Assembly: GCF_963678635.1 (NCBI RefSeq)
Contig: NC_087070.1
Location: 34,787,109-34,851,108 of the forward strand
From: Symsagittifera roscoffensis
Taxonomy: Eukaryota; Xenacoelomorpha; Acoela; Convolutidae
Reading direction: 5' to 3'
DNA length: 64,000 nucleotides
Both the position numbers and the translations under genes were made by a program. This document shows positions 34,501 through 49,860 of this stretch, piece by piece (the first letter of the stretch is position 1; every line of letters begins with the position of its first letter). The notes below the pieces were generated by a model. The model made no database searches. It had not been told where the DNA came from and saw nothing but the letters and a program-made list of their open reading frames with translations.

Positions 34501-37500
34501 CAGAATTGTTTCCAAAACATTTACCCACTTCGTGATGTGGTCGGAACATTAAGCTACGCAAAACACTAGGGACTGCATAAGCCAACTGAAAATATTTCAT
34601 AATTGTTTCCAAAACATTTTCGCAATTCGTGATGTGGTCGGAACAATAAGCTTCGCAAAACATTAGGGACTGCATAAGCCAACTGAAATATCCTTCAAAA
34701 TTGTTTCCAAAACATTTTCCCATTTCGTGATAAGTCGGAACAATAAGCTTCGCAAAACATTAGGGACTGCATAAGCCAGCTGAAATATTGTTCATAATTG
34801 CTTTCAAAACATTTTCCCACTTCCTGATGTGGTCGGAACAATAAGCTTCGCAAAACATTAGGGACTGCATAAGTCCACTGAAATATCCTTCATAATTGTC
34901 TCCAAAACATTTTCCCACTTCGTGATGTGGTCGGAACAATAAGCTTCTCAAAACACTAGGGAGGGCATAAGCCATTTGAAATATACTTCATAATTGTTTC
35001 CAAAACATTTTCCCACTTCGTGATGTAGTCGGAAAACTACGCTTCGCAAAACATTAGGGACTGTATAAGCCAACTGAAATATCCTTCAAAATTGTTTTCA
35101 AAACATTTTCCCACTTCGTGATGTGGTCGGAACAATAATCTTCGCAAAACAATAGGGACTGCATAAGCCAACTAAAATATACTTAATAAATGTTTCCAAA
35201 CTGTTTTCCCACTTTGTGTTGTAGTCGGAACAATAAGCTTCGCAAAGCATTAGGGAGTGCATAAGCCAACTGAAATTTTGTTCATAGTTTTTTCCAAAAC
35301 ATTTTCCCGCTTCGTGATGTAGTCGGAACAATAAGCTTCGCAAAACACTAGGGACTGCATAAGCCAACTGAAATGTTGTTCATAATTATTTCTCAAACAT
35401 TTTCCCACTTCGTGATGTGATCGGAACAATAAGCTTCGCAAAACATTAGGTACTGCAGAAGCCAACTGAAATATTGTTCATAATTGTTTCCAAAACATTT
35501 TCCCACTTCGTGAGGTGGTTGGAACAATAAACTTCGGAAAAAAACATAAGGGACTGCATAAGCCAACTGAAATATTGTTCATAATTTTTTCTAAAACATT
35601 TTCCCACTTCGTGATGTAGTCGGAACAATAAGCTTCGCAAAACATTAGGGACTGCATAAGCCAACTGAAATATTGTTCATAATTTTTTCCTAAACATTTT
35701 CCCACTTCGTGATGTGATCGGAACAAGAAGCTTCGCCAAACATTAGGTACTGCAAAAACCAACTAAAATATTGTTCATAGAGTTTTCCAAAACATTTTCC
35801 CACTTCGTGATGTGGTCGGAACAAGAAGCTTCGCAAAACACTAGGGACTGCATAAGCCAAATGAAATATAGTTCATAAATGTTTCCAAAACATTTCCCAC
35901 TTCGTGATGTAGTCGGAACAAAAGCTTCGCAAAATATTAGGGACTGCATAAGCCAACTAAAATATACTTAATAAATGTTTCCAAATTATTTTCCCACTTC
36001 TTGATGTAGTCGGAACAATAAGCTTTGCATAACATTAGGGACTGCATAAGCCAACTGAAATATACTTCATAATTGTTTCCAAAACATTTTCCCATTTCGT
36101 GTTGTAGTCGGAAAACTAAGCTTCGCAAAACACTAGGGACTGCATAAGCCAACTGAATATACTTCATAATTGTTTCCAAAACATTTTCCCACTTCGTGAT
36201 GTAGTCGGAACAAAAGCTTCGCAAAACATTAGGGACTGCATAAGCCAACTGAAATATCCTTCAAAATTGTTTCCAAAACATTTTCCCACTTCGTGATGTG
36301 GTCGGAACAATAAGCTTAGCAAAACACTAGGGACTGCATAAGCCAACTAAAATATACTTTATAAATGTTTCCAAATTATTTTCCCACTTCGTCATGTAGT
36401 CGGAACAATAAGCTTCGCAAAACATTAGGGACTGCATAAGCCAACTGAAATATACTTCATAATTGTTTCCAAAACATTTTCCCATTTCGTGATGTAGTCG
36501 GAAAACTAAGCTTCGCAAAACACTAGGGACTGCATAAGCCAACTGAAATATACTTCATAATTGTTTCCAAAACATTTTCCCACTTCGTGATGTAGTCGGA
36601 AAACTAAGCTTCGCAAAACATTAGGGACTGTATAAGCCAACTGAAATATCCTTCAAAATTGTTTCCAAAACATTTTCCATTTCGTGATGTGGTCGGAACA
36701 ATAAGCTTCGCAAAACAATAGGGACTGCATAAACCAACTAAAATATCCTTCATAATTGTTTCCAAAATATTTTCCCAGTTCGTGATGTGGTCGGAACAAT
36801 AAGCTTCGCAAAACACTAGGTACTGCATAAGACAACTGAAATATTGTTCATAATTGCTTTCAAAACATTTTCCCACTTCCTGATGTGGTCGGAACAATAA
36901 GCTTCGCAAACATTAGGGACTGCATAAGCCGACTGAAATATCCTTCATAATTGTTTCCAAAACATTTTCCCACTTCGTGATGTAGTCGGAAAACTAAGCT
37001 TCGCAAAACATTAGGGACTGTATAAGCCAACTGAAATATCCTTCAAAATTGTTTTCAAAACATTTTCCCACTTCGTGATGTGGTCGGAACAATAAGCTTC
37101 GCAAAACAATAGGGACTGCATAAGCCAACTAAAATACACTTAGTAAATGTTTCCAAAAAGTTTTCCCACTTCGTGATGCAGTCGGAACAATAAGCTTCGC
37201 AAAGCATTAGGGACTGCACAAGCCAACTGAAATATTCTTCATAACTTTTTCCAAAACATTTTCCCACTTGGTGATGTAGTCGGAACAATAAGCTTCGCAA
37301 AACGTTAGGGACTGCATAAGCCAACTGAAATTTTGTTCATAATTATTTCCCAAACATTTTCCCACTTCGTGATGTGATCGGAACAAAAAGCTTCGCAAAA
37401 CATTAGGTACTGCAGAATGCAGAAGCCAACTGAAATATAGTTCATAATTGTTTCCAAAACAATTTCCCATTTCGTGATGTGGTCGGAACAACAAGCTTCG

Positions 37501-40500
37501 GAAAAAACACATAAGGGACTGCATAAGCCAACTGAAGTATTGTTCATAATTTTTTCCAAAACATTTTCCCACTTCGTGATGTGGTCGGAACAAGAAGCTT
37601 CGCAAAACACTAGGGACTGCATAAGTCAACTGAAATATACTTCATAATTGTTTCCAAAACATTTCCCACTTCGTGATGTAGTCGGAACAAAAAGCTTCGC
37701 AAAACATTAGGGACTGCATAAGCCAACTGAAATATCCTTCAAAATTGTTTCCAAAACATTTTCCCACTTCGTGATGTGGTCGGAACAATAAGCTTCGCAA
37801 AACATTAGGTACTGCAAAAGCCAACTGAAATATTGTTCATAAAGGTTTCCAAAACATTTTCCCACTTCGTGATGTGGTCGGAACAAGAAGCTTCGCAAAA
37901 CACTAGGGACTGCATAAGTCAACTGAAATATACTTCATAATTGTTTCCAAAACATTTCCCACTTCGTGATGTAGTCGGAACAAAAAGCTTCGCAAAACAT
38001 TAGGGACTGCATAAGCCAACTGAAATATCCTTCAAAATTGTTTCCAAAACATTTTCCCACTTCGTGATGTGGTCGGAACAATAAGCTTCGCAAAACAATA
38101 GGGACTGCATAAGCCAACTGAAATATTGTTCATAATTATTTCCTAATTATTTTCCCACTTCGCGATGCGATCGGAACAATAATCTTCGCAAAACATTAGG
38201 TACTGCAAAAGCCAACTGAAATATTGTTCATAAAGGTTTCCAAAACATTTTCCCACTTCGTGATGTGGTCGGAACAAGAAGCTTCGCAAAACACTAGGGA
38301 CTGCATAAGTCAACTGAAATATACTTCATAATTGTTTCCAAAACATTTCCCACTTCGTGATGTAGTCGTAACAAAAAACTTCGCAAAACATTAGCGACTG
38401 CATAAGCCAACTAAAATATACTTCATAATTGTTTCCAAAACATTTCCCACTTCGTGATGTAGTCGGAACAAAAAGCTTCGCAAAACATTAGGGACTGCAT
38501 AAGCCAACTGAAATATCCTTCAAAATTGTTTCCAAAACATTTTCCCACTTCGTGATGTGGTCGGAACAATAAGCTTCACAAAACAATAGCGACTGCATAA
38601 GCCAACTAAAATATACTTCATAATTGTTTCCAAAACATTTCCCACTTCGTGATGTGGTCGGAACAAGAAGCTTCGCAAAACACTAGGGACTGCATAAGTC
38701 AACTGAAATATACTTCATAATTGTTTCCAAAACATTTCCCACTTCGTGATGTAGTCGTAACAAAAAACTTCGCAAAACATTAGGGACTGCATAAGCCAAC
38801 TGAAATATCCTTCAAAATTGTTTCCAAAACATTATTCCACTTCGTGATGTGGTCGGAACAATAAGCTTCCCAAAACAATAGCGACTGCATAAGCCAACTA
38901 AAATATACTTCATAATTGTTTCCAAAACATTTCCCACTTCGTGATGTAGTCGGAACAAAAAGCTTCGCAAAACATTAGGGACTGCATAAGCCAACTGAAA
39001 TATCCTTCAAAATTGTTTCCAAAACATTTTCCCACTTCGTGATGTGGTCGGAACAATCAGCTTCACAAAACAATAGCGACTGCATAAGCCAACTAAAATA
39101 TACTTCATAATTGTTTCCGAAACATTTCCCACTTCGTGATGTGGTCGGAACAATAAGCTTCGCAAAACAATAGGGACTGTATAAGCCAACTGAAGTATTG
39201 TTCATAATTTTTTCCAAAACATTTTCCCACTTCGTGATGCGATCGGAACAATAAGCTTCGGAAAAAACACATAAGGGACTGCATAAGCCAACTGAAGTAT
39301 TGTTCATAATTTTTTCCAAAACATTTTCCCACTTCGTGATGCGATCGGAACAATAAGCTTCGCAAAACATTAGGTACTGCAAAAGCCAAATGAAATATTG
39401 TTCATAAAGGTTTCCAAAACATTTTCCCACTTCGTGATGTGGTCGGAACAAGAAGCTTCGCAAAACACTAGGGACTGCATAAGTCAACTGAAATATACTT
39501 CATAATTGTTTCCAAAACATTTCCCACTTCGTGATGTAGTCGGAACAAAAAGCTTCGCAAAACATTAGGGACTGCATAAGCCAACTGAAATATCCTTCAA
39601 AATTGTTTCCAAAACATTTTCCCACTTCGTGATGTGGTCGGAACAATAAGCTTCGCAAAACAATAGGGACTGCATAAGCCAACTGAAATATTGTTCATAA
39701 TTATTTCCTAATTATTTTCCCACTTCGTGATGCGATCGGAACAATAAGCTTCGCAAAACATTAGGTACTGCAAAAGCCAACTGAAATATTGTTCATAAAG
39801 GTTTCCAAAACATTTTCCCACTTCGTGATGTGGTCGGAACAAGAAGCTTCGCAAAACACTAGGGACTGCATAAGTCAACTGAAATATACTTCATAATTGT
39901 TTCCAAAACATTTCCCACTTCGTGATGTAGTCGGAACAAAAAAACTTCGCAAAACATTAGGGACTGCATAAGCCAACTGAAATATCCTTCAAAATTGTTT
40001 CCAAAACATTTCCCACTTCGTGATGTCGTCGGAACAAAAAGCTTCGCAAAACATTAGGGACTGCATAAGCCAACTGAAATATCCTTCAAAATTGTTTCCA
40101 AAACATTTTCCCACTTCGTGATGTGGTCAGAACAATAAGCTTCGCAAAACAATAGCGAATGCATAAGCCAACTAAAATATACTTCATAATTGTTTCCAAA
40201 ACATTTCCCACTTCGTGATGTCGTCGGAACAAAAAGCTTCGCAAAACATTAGGGACTGCATAAGCCAACTGAAATATCCTTCAAAATTGTTTCCAAAACA
40301 TTTCCCACTTCGTGATGTCGTCGGAACAAAAAGCTTCGCAAAACATTAGGGACTGCATAAGCCAACTGAAATATCCTTCAAAATTGTTTCCAAAACATTT
40401 CCCCACTTCGTGATGTGGTCGGAACAATAAGCTTCACAAAACAATAGCGACTGCATAAGCCAACTAAAATATACTTCATAATTGTTTCCAAAACATTTCC

Positions 40501-43500
40501 CACTTCGTGATGTTGTCGGAACAATAAGCTTCGCAAAACAAAAGGGACTGCATCAGCCAACTGAAATATACTTCATAATTGTTTCCAAAACATTTTCCCA
40601 CTTCGTGATGTAACCGAAACAAAAAACTTCGCAAAACATTAGGGACTGCATAAGCCAACTGAAATATCCTTCATTATTGTTTCCAAAATATTTTCCCACA
40701 TCGTGATGTAGTCGGAACAATAAGCTTCGCAAAATTTAGGGACTGCATAAGCCAACTGAAATATCCTTCAGAACTGTTTCAAAGCTTTTTCCCACTTTGT
40801 GATGTGGTCGGAACTATAAGCTTCGCAAAACATTAGGGACTGCATAAGCCAACTGAAATATTGTTCATAATTATTTCCTAAACATTTTCCCACTTCGTGA
40901 TGCGATCGGAACAATAAGCTTCGCAAAACATTAGGTACTGCAAAAGCCAACTGAAATATTGTTCATAAAGGTTTCCAAAACATTTTCCCAACTCGTGATG
41001 TGGTCGGAACAATAAGCTTTGCAAAACAATAGCGACTGCATAAGCCAACTAAAATATACTTCATAATTGTTTCCAAAACATTTCCCACTTCGTGATGTTG
41101 TCGGAACAATAAGCTTCACAAAACAATAGCGACTGCATAAGCCAACTAAAATATACTTCATAATTGTTTCCAAAACATTTCCCACTTCGTGATGTTGTCG
41201 GAACAATAAGCTTCGCAAAACAAAAGGGACTGCATCAGCCAACTGAAATATACTTCATAATTGTTTCCAAAACATTTTCCCACTTCGTGATGTAACCGAA
41301 ACAAAAAACTTCGCAAAACATTAGGGACTGCATAAGCCAACTGAAATATCCTTCATTATTGTTTCCAAAATATTTTCCCACATCGTGATGTAGTCGGAAC
41401 AATAAGCTTCGCAAAATTTAGGGACTGCATAAGCCAACTGAAATATCCTTCAGAACTGTTTCCAAAATATTTTCCCACATCGTGATGTAGTCGGAACAAT
41501 AAGCTTCGCAAAATTTAGGGACTGCATAAGCCAACTGAAATATCCTTCAGAACTGTTTCAAAGCTTTTTCCCACTTTGTGATGTGGTCGGAACTATAAGC
41601 TTCGCAAAACATTAGGGACTGCATAAGCCAACTGAAATATTGTTCTCAATTATTTCCTAAACATTTTCCCACTTCGTGATGTGGTCGGAACAATAAGCTT
41701 TGCAAAACAATAGCGACTGCATAAGCCAACTAAAATATACTTCATAATTGTTTCCAAAACATTTCCCACTTCGTGATGTAGTCGGAACAAAAAGCTTCGC
41801 AAAACATTAGGGACTGCATAAGCCAACTGAAATATCCTTCAAAATTGTTTCCAAAACATTTCCCCACTTCGTGATGTGGTTGGAACAATAAGCTTCACAA
41901 AACAATAGCGACTGCATAAGCCAACTAAAATATACTTCATAATTGTTTCCAAAACATTTCCCACTTCGTGATGTTGTCGGAACAATAAGCTTCGCAAAAC
42001 AAAAGGGACTGCATCAGCCAACTGAAATATACTTCATAATTGTTTCCAAAACATTTTCCCACTTCGTGATGTAACCGGAACAAAAAACTTCGCAAAACAT
42101 TAGGGACTGCATAAGCCAACTGAAATATCCTTCATTATTGTTTCCAAAATATTTTCCCACATCGTGATGTAGTCGGAACAATAAGCTTCGCAAAACTTTA
42201 GGGACTGCATAAGCCAAATGAAATATCCTTCAGAACTGTTTCAAAGCTTTTTCCCACTTTGTGATGTGGTCGGAACTATAAGCTTCGCAAAACACTAGGG
42301 ACTGCAAAAGCCAATTGAAATGTCCTTCATAGTTGTTTCCAAAATATTTTCCCACTTCGTGATGTGGTCGGAACAATATGCAGTTCGCAAAGCACTAGGA
42401 ACTGCATAAGCCAACTGAAATATACTTCAAAATTGTTTTTAGAACATTTTACCACTTCGTGATGTAGTCGGAACAATAAGCTTCCCAAAACATTAGGGAC
42501 TGCATAAGCCAACTGAAATATTGTTCATAATTGTTTTCAAAACATTTTCCCACTTCGTGATGTGGTTGAACCATAAGCTTTGCAAAACATTATGGACTGC
42601 ATAAGCCAACTGAAATATCCTTCATAATTGTTTCCAAAACCTTTTCCCACTTCGTGATGTAACCGGAACAATAAGCTTCGCAAAACATTAGGGACTGCAT
42701 AAGCCAACTGAAATATCCTTCAGAATTGTTTCCAAAACATTTTCCCACTTTGTGTTGTGGTCGGAACAATAAAATTCGCAAAACAATAGGGACTGCATAA
42801 GCCAACTGAAATATTGTTCATAAGTGTTTCCAAAACGTTTTCCCACTTCGTGATGTGATCGGAACAAGAAGCTTCGCAAAACATTAGGGACTGCAAAAGC
42901 CAACAGAAATATTGTTCATAATTGTTTCCAAAACTTTTTCACACTTCGTGATTTGGTCGGAACAATAAGCTTCGCAAAACATTAGTGACTGCATAAGCCA
43001 ACTGAAATATCCTTCAGAATTGTTTCCAAAACATTTTCCCACTTTGTGTTGTGGTCGGAACAATAAAATTCGCAAAACAATAGGGACTGCATAAGCCAAC
43101 TGAAATATTGTTCATAAGTGTTTCCAAAACATTTTCCCACTTCGTGATGTGATCGGAACAAGAAGCTTCGCAAAACATTAGGGACTGCAAAAGCCAACAG
43201 AAATATTGTTCATAATTGTTTCCAAAACTTTTTCCCATTTCGTGATTTGGTCGGAACAATAAGCTTCGCAAAACATTAGGGACTGCATAAGCCAAATGAA
43301 ATATCCTTCAGAACTGTTTCAAAGCTTTTTCCCACTTTGTGATGTGGTCGGAACTAAAAGCTTCGCAAAACACTAGGAACTGCAAAAGCCAATTGAAATA
43401 TCCTTCATAGTTGTTTCCAAAACATTTTCCCACTTCGTGATGTAGTCGGAACAATAAGCTTCGCAAAGCACTAGGAACTGCATAAGCCAACTGAAATATA

Positions 43501-46500
43501 CTTCAAAATTGTTTTCAGAACATTTTACCACTTCGTGATGTAGTCGGAACAATAAGCTTCCCAAAACATTATGGACTGCATAAGCCAACTGAAATATTGT
43601 TCATAATTGTTTTCAAAACATTTTCCCACTTCGTGATGTGGTTGAACAATAAGCTTTGCAAAACATTATGGACTGCATAAGCCAACTGAAATATCCTTCA
43701 TAATTTTTTCCAAAACCTTTTCCCACTTCGTGATGTAACCGGAACAATAAGCTTCGCAAAACATTAGGGACTGCATAAGCCAACTGAAATATCCTTCAGA
43801 ATTGTTTCCAAAACATTTTCCCACTTTGTGTTGTGGTCGGAACAATAAAATTCGCAAAACAATAGGGACTGCATAAGCCAACTGAAATATTGTTCATAAG
43901 TGTTTCCAAAACATTTTCCCACTTCGTGATGTGATCGGAACAAGAAGCTTCGCAAAACATTAGGGACTGCAAAAGCCAACAGAAGTATTGTTCATAATTG
44001 TTTCCAAAACTTTTTCCCACTTCGTGATTTGGTCGGAACAATAAGCTTCGCAAAACATTAGGGACTGCATAAGCCATTTGAAATATCCTTCATAATTGTT
44101 TCCAAAACATTTTCCCACTTCGTGATGTGGTCGGAACAATAAGCTTCGCAAAACACTAGGGACTGCATTAGCCAACTGAAATATACTTCAAAATTGTTTC
44201 CAAAACATTTTACCACTTCGTGATGTAGTCGGAACAATAAGCTTCGCAAAACATTAGGGACTGCATAAGCCAAATGAAATATCCTTCATAATTGTTTCCA
44301 AATTTTTTTTTCCATTTTGTGATGTGGTCGGAACAATAAGCTTCGCAAAACATTAGGGACGGTATAAGCCAACTGAAATGTCCTTCATTATTGTTTTCAA
44401 AATATTTTACCACTTCGTGATGTAGTCGGAACAATAAGCTTCTCAAAACATTAGGGACTGCATAAGCCAACTGAAATATCCTTCAGAATTGTTTCCAAAA
44501 CTTTTTCCCACTTCGTGATGTGGTTGGAACAATAAGCTTCGCAAAACACTTGGGACTGCATAAGCCAACTGAAATATTGTTCTTAATTGTTTTCAAAACA
44601 TTTTCCCACTTCGTGATGTGGTCGGAACAATAAGCTTCGCAAAACATTAGGGACTGCATAATCCAACTGAAATATCCTTCATAATTGATTCCAAATTATT
44701 TTCCCACTTCGTGATGTAGTCGGAACAATAAGCTTCGCAAAACATTAGGGACTGCATCAGCCAAATGAAATATCCTTCAAAATTGTTTCCAAAACATTTT
44801 CCCACTTCGTGATGTGGTCGGAACAATAAAATTCGCAAAACAATAGGGACTGCATAAGCCAACTGAAATATTGTTCATAAGTGTTTCCAAAACATTTTCC
44901 CACTTCGTGATGTGATCGGAACAAGAAGCTTCGCAAAACATTAGGGACTGCAAAAGCCAACTGAAATAATGTTCATAATTGTTTCCAAAACATTTTCCCA
45001 CTTCGTGATGTGGTCGGAACAATAAGCTTCGCAAAACATTAGGGACTGCATAAGCCATTTGAATTATCCTTCATAATTGTTTCCAAAACATTTTCCCACT
45101 TCGTGATGTGGTCGGAACAATAAGCTTCGCAAAACACTAGGGACTGCATTAGCCAACTGAAATATACTTCAAAATTGTTTCCAAAACATTTTACCACTTC
45201 GTGATGTAGTCGGAACAATAAGCTTCGGAAAACATTAGGGACTGCATAAGCCAAATGAACTATCCTTCATAATTGTTTCTAAAATTTTTTCCCATTTCGT
45301 GATGTGGTCGGAACAATAAGCTTCGCAACACATTAGGGACTGCATACGCCAACTGAAATATCCTTCAGAATTGTTTCCAAATTTTTTTCCCACTTCGTGA
45401 TGTGGTTGGAACAATAAGCTTCGCAAAACACTAGGGACTGCATAAGCCAACTGAAATTTTGTTCTTAATTGTTTTCAAAACAATTTCCCACTTCGTGATG
45501 TGGTCGCAACAATAAGCTTTGCAAAACATTAGGGACTGCATAAGCCAACTGAAATATCCTTCATAATTGTTTCCAAATTATTTTCCCACTTCGTGATGTT
45601 CTCGGAACAATAAGCTTCGCAAAACATTGGGGACTGCATAAGCCAACTGAAATCTCCTTCAGAATTGTTTCCAAAACATTTTCCCACTTCGTGATGTGGT
45701 CGGAACAATAAGCTTCGCAAAACACTAGGGACTGCATTAGCCAACTGAAATATACTTCAAAATTGTTTCCAAAACATTTTACCACTTCGTGATGTAGTCG
45801 GAACAATAAGCTTCGGAAAACATTAGGGACTGCATAAGCCAAATGAACTATCCTTCATAATTGTTTCTAAAATTTTTTCCCATTTCGTGATGTGGTCGGA
45901 ACAATAAGCTTCGCAAAACATTAGGGACTGCATAAGCCAACTGAAATATCCTTCAGAATTGTTTTTCAAATTTTTTTCCCACTTCGTGATGTGGTTGGAA
46001 CAATAAGCTTCGCAAAACACTAGGGACTGCATAAGCCAACTGAAATTTTGTTCTTAATTGTTTTCAAAACAATTTCCCACTTCGTGATGTGGTCGCAACA
46101 ATAAGCTTCGCAAAACATTAGGGACTGCATAAGTCAACTGAAATATCCTTCATAATTGTTTCCAAATTATTTTCCCACTTCGTGATGTTCTCGGAACAAT
46201 AAGCTTCGCAAAACATTGGGGACTGCATAAGCCAACTGAAATCTCCTTCAGAATTGTTTCCAAAACATTTCCCACTTCGTGATGTGGTCGGAACAATAAA
46301 AATCGCAAAACAATAGGGACTGCATAAGCCAACTGAAATAATGTTCATTATTGTTTCCAAAACATTTTCCCACTTCGTGATGTGGTCGGAACAATAAGCT
46401 TCGCAAAACATTAGGGACTGCATAAGCCATTTGAATTATCCTTCATAATTGTTTCCAAAACATTTTCCCTTTTCGTGATGTGGTCGGAACAATAAGCTTC

Positions 46501-47580
46501 GCAAAACACTAGGGACTGCATTAGCCAACTGAAATATAATTCAAAATTGTTTCCAAAACATTTTACCACTTCGTGATGTAGTCGGAACAATAAGCTTCGG
46601 AAAACATTAGGGACTGCATAAGCCAAATGAACTATCCTTCATAATTGTTTCTAAAACTTTTTCCCATTTCGTGATGTGGTCGGAACAATAAGCTTCGCAA
46701 AACATTAGGGACTGCATACGCCAACTGAAATATCCTTCAGAATTGTTTCCAAATTTTTTTCCCACTTCGTGATGTGGTTGGATAAATAAGCTTCGCAAAA
46801 CACTAGGGACTGCATAAGCCAACTGAAATTTTGTTCTTAATTGTTTTCAAAACAATTTCCCACTTCGTGATGTGGTCGCAACAATAAGCTTCGCAAAACA
46901 TTAGGGACTGCATAAGCCAACTGAAATATCCTTCATAATTGTTTCCAAATTATTTTCCCACTTCGTGATGTGGTCGGAACAATAAAAATCGCAAAACAAT
47001 AGGGACTGCATAAGCCAACTGAAATATTGTTCATAAATGTTTCCAAAACATTTTCCCACTTCGTGATGTGATCGGAACAAGAAGCTTCGCAAAACATAAG
47101 GGACTGCAAAAGCCAACTGAAATATTGTTCATAATTGTTTCCAAAACATTTTGCCACTTCGTGATGTGGTCGGAACAATAAGCTTCGCAAAACATTAGGG
47201 ACTGCATAAGCCATTTGAAATATCCTTCATAATTGTTTCCAAAAGATTTTCCCACTTCGTGATGTGGCCGGAACAATAAGCTTCGCAAAACACTAGAAAC
47301 TGCGTTAGCCAACTGAAATATACTTCAAAATTGTTTCCAAAATTTTTTACCACTTCGTGACGTAGTCGGAACAATAAGCTTCTGAAAACACTAGGGACTG
47401 CATAAGCCAACTGAAATATCCTTCATAATTGTTTCCAGAATTTTTTCCCATTTCGTGATGTGGTCGGAACAATAAGCTTCGCAAAACATTAGGGACTGTA
47501 TAAGCCAACTGAAATATCCTTCATTATTGTTTTTAAAATATTTTCCCACTTCGTGATGTAGTCGGAACAACAAGCTTCTC

Positions 47581-48660
47581 AAAACACTAGAAACTGCGTT
47601 AGCCAACTGAAATATACTTCAAAATTGTTTCCAAAACTTTTTACCACTTCGTGACGTAGTCGGAACAATAAGCTTCTGAAAACACTAGGGACTGCATAAG
47701 CCAACTGAAATATCCTTCATAATTGTTTCCAGAATTTTTTCCCATTTCGTGATGTGGTCGGAACAATAAGCTTCGCAAAACATTAGGGACTGTATAAGCC
47801 AACTGAAATATCCTTCATTATTGTTTTTAAAATATTTTCCCACTTCGTGATGTGATCGGAACAAGAAGCTTCGCAAAACATAAGGGACTGCAAAAGCCAA
47901 CTGAAATATTGTTCATAATTGTTTCCAAAACATTTTGCCACTTCGTGATGTGGTCGGAACAATAAGCTTCGCAAAACATTAGGGACTGCATAAGCCATTT
48001 GAAATATCCTTCATAATTGTTTCCAAAAGATTTTCCCACTTCGTGATGTGGCCGGAACAATAAGCTTCGCAAAACACTAGAAACTGCGTTAGCCAACTGA
48101 AATATACTTCAAAATTGTTTCCAAAACTTTTTACCACTTTGTGACGTAGTCGGAACAATAAGCTTCTGAAAACACTAGGGACTGCATATGCCAACTGAAA
48201 TATCCTTCATAATTGTTTCCAGAATTTTTTCCCATTTCGTGATGTGGTCGGAACAATAAGCTTCGCAAAACATTAGGGACTGTATAAGCCAACTGAAATA
48301 TCCTTCATTATTGTTTTTAAAATATTTTCCCACTTCGTGATGTGATCGGAACAAGAAGCTTCGCAAAACATAAGGGACTGCAAAAGCCAACTGAAATATT
48401 GTTCATAATTGTTTCCAAAACATTTTGCCACTTCGTGATGTGGTCGGAACAATAAGCTTCGCAAAACATTAGGGACTGCATAAGCCATTTGAAATATCCT
48501 TCATAATTGTTTCCAAAAGATTTTCCCACTTCGTGATGTGGCCGGAACAATAAGCTTCGCAAAACACTAGAAACTGCGTTAGCCAACTGAAATATACTTC
48601 AAAATTGTTTCCAAAACTTTTTACCACTTCGTGACGTAGTCGGAACAATAAGCTTCTGAA
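47581..48660. repeat. 490-base higher-order repeat (five monomers) within the satellite
   Basis: The private variant AACACTAGAAACTGCGTTAG occurs at about 47583, 48073 and 48563, exactly 490 bases apart, with near-identical sequence between. Confidence 0.85.
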
Positions 48661-49860
48661 AACACTAGGGACTGCATAAGCCAGCTGAAATATCCTTCAG
48701 AATTGTTTCCAAAACTTTTTTCCCACTTCGTGATGTGGTTGGAACAATAAGCTTCGCAAAACACTAGGGACTGCAAAGCCAACTGAAATATTGTTCATAA
48801 TTGTTTTCAAAACATTTTCCCACTTCGTGGTGTGGTCGGAACAATAAGCTTCGCAAAACATTAGGGACTGCATAAGCCAACTGAAATATCCTTCATAATT
48901 GTTTCCAAAACATTTTCCCACTTCGTGATGTGGTCGGAACAATAAGCTTCGCAAAATACTAGGGACTGCATAAGCCAACTGAAATATTGTTCATAATTAT
49001 TTTCAAAACATTTTCCCACTTCGTGATGTGGTCGGAACAATAAGCTTCGCAAAACATTAGGGACTGCATAAGCCAACTGAAATTGCCTTCATAATTGTTT
49101 CCAAAACATTTTTCCACTTCGTGATGTGGTCGGAACAATAAGCTTCGCAAAACATTTGGGACTGCATAAGCCAACTGAAATATCCTTCATAATTGTTTCC
49201 AAAACCTTTTCCCATTTCGTGATGTGGTCGGAACAACAAGCTTCGCAAAACATTAGGGACTGCATAAGCCAACTGAAATATTGTTCATAATTATTTCCTA
49301 AACGTTTTCCCACTTCGTGATGCGATCGGAACAATAAGCTTCGCAAAACATTAGGTACTGCAAAAGCCAACTGAAATATTTTTCATAAAGGTTTCCAAAA
49401 CATTTTCCCAGTTCGTGATGTGGTCGGAACAAGAAGCTTGGCAAAACACTAGGGACTGCATAAGCCAACAGCAAAATACTTCATAATTGTTTCCAAAACA
49501 TTTCCCACTTCGTGATGTAGTCGGAACAAAAAGGTTCGCAAAACATTAGGGACTGCATAATCCAACTGAAATATCCTTCAAAATTGTTTCCAAAACAATT
49601 TCCTACTTCGTGATGTGGTCGGAACAATAAACTTCGCAGAACAATAGGGACTGCATAAGCCAACTAAAATATACTTAATAAATGTTTCCAAATTATTTTC
49701 CCACTTCGTGATGTAGTCGGAACAATAAGCTTCGCAAAACATTAGGGACTGCATAAGCCAACTGAAATATTGTTCATAATTTTTTCCAAAACACTTTCCC
49801 ACTTCGTGATGTAACCGGAACAACAAGCTTCGCAAAACATTAGGGACTGCATAAGCCAAC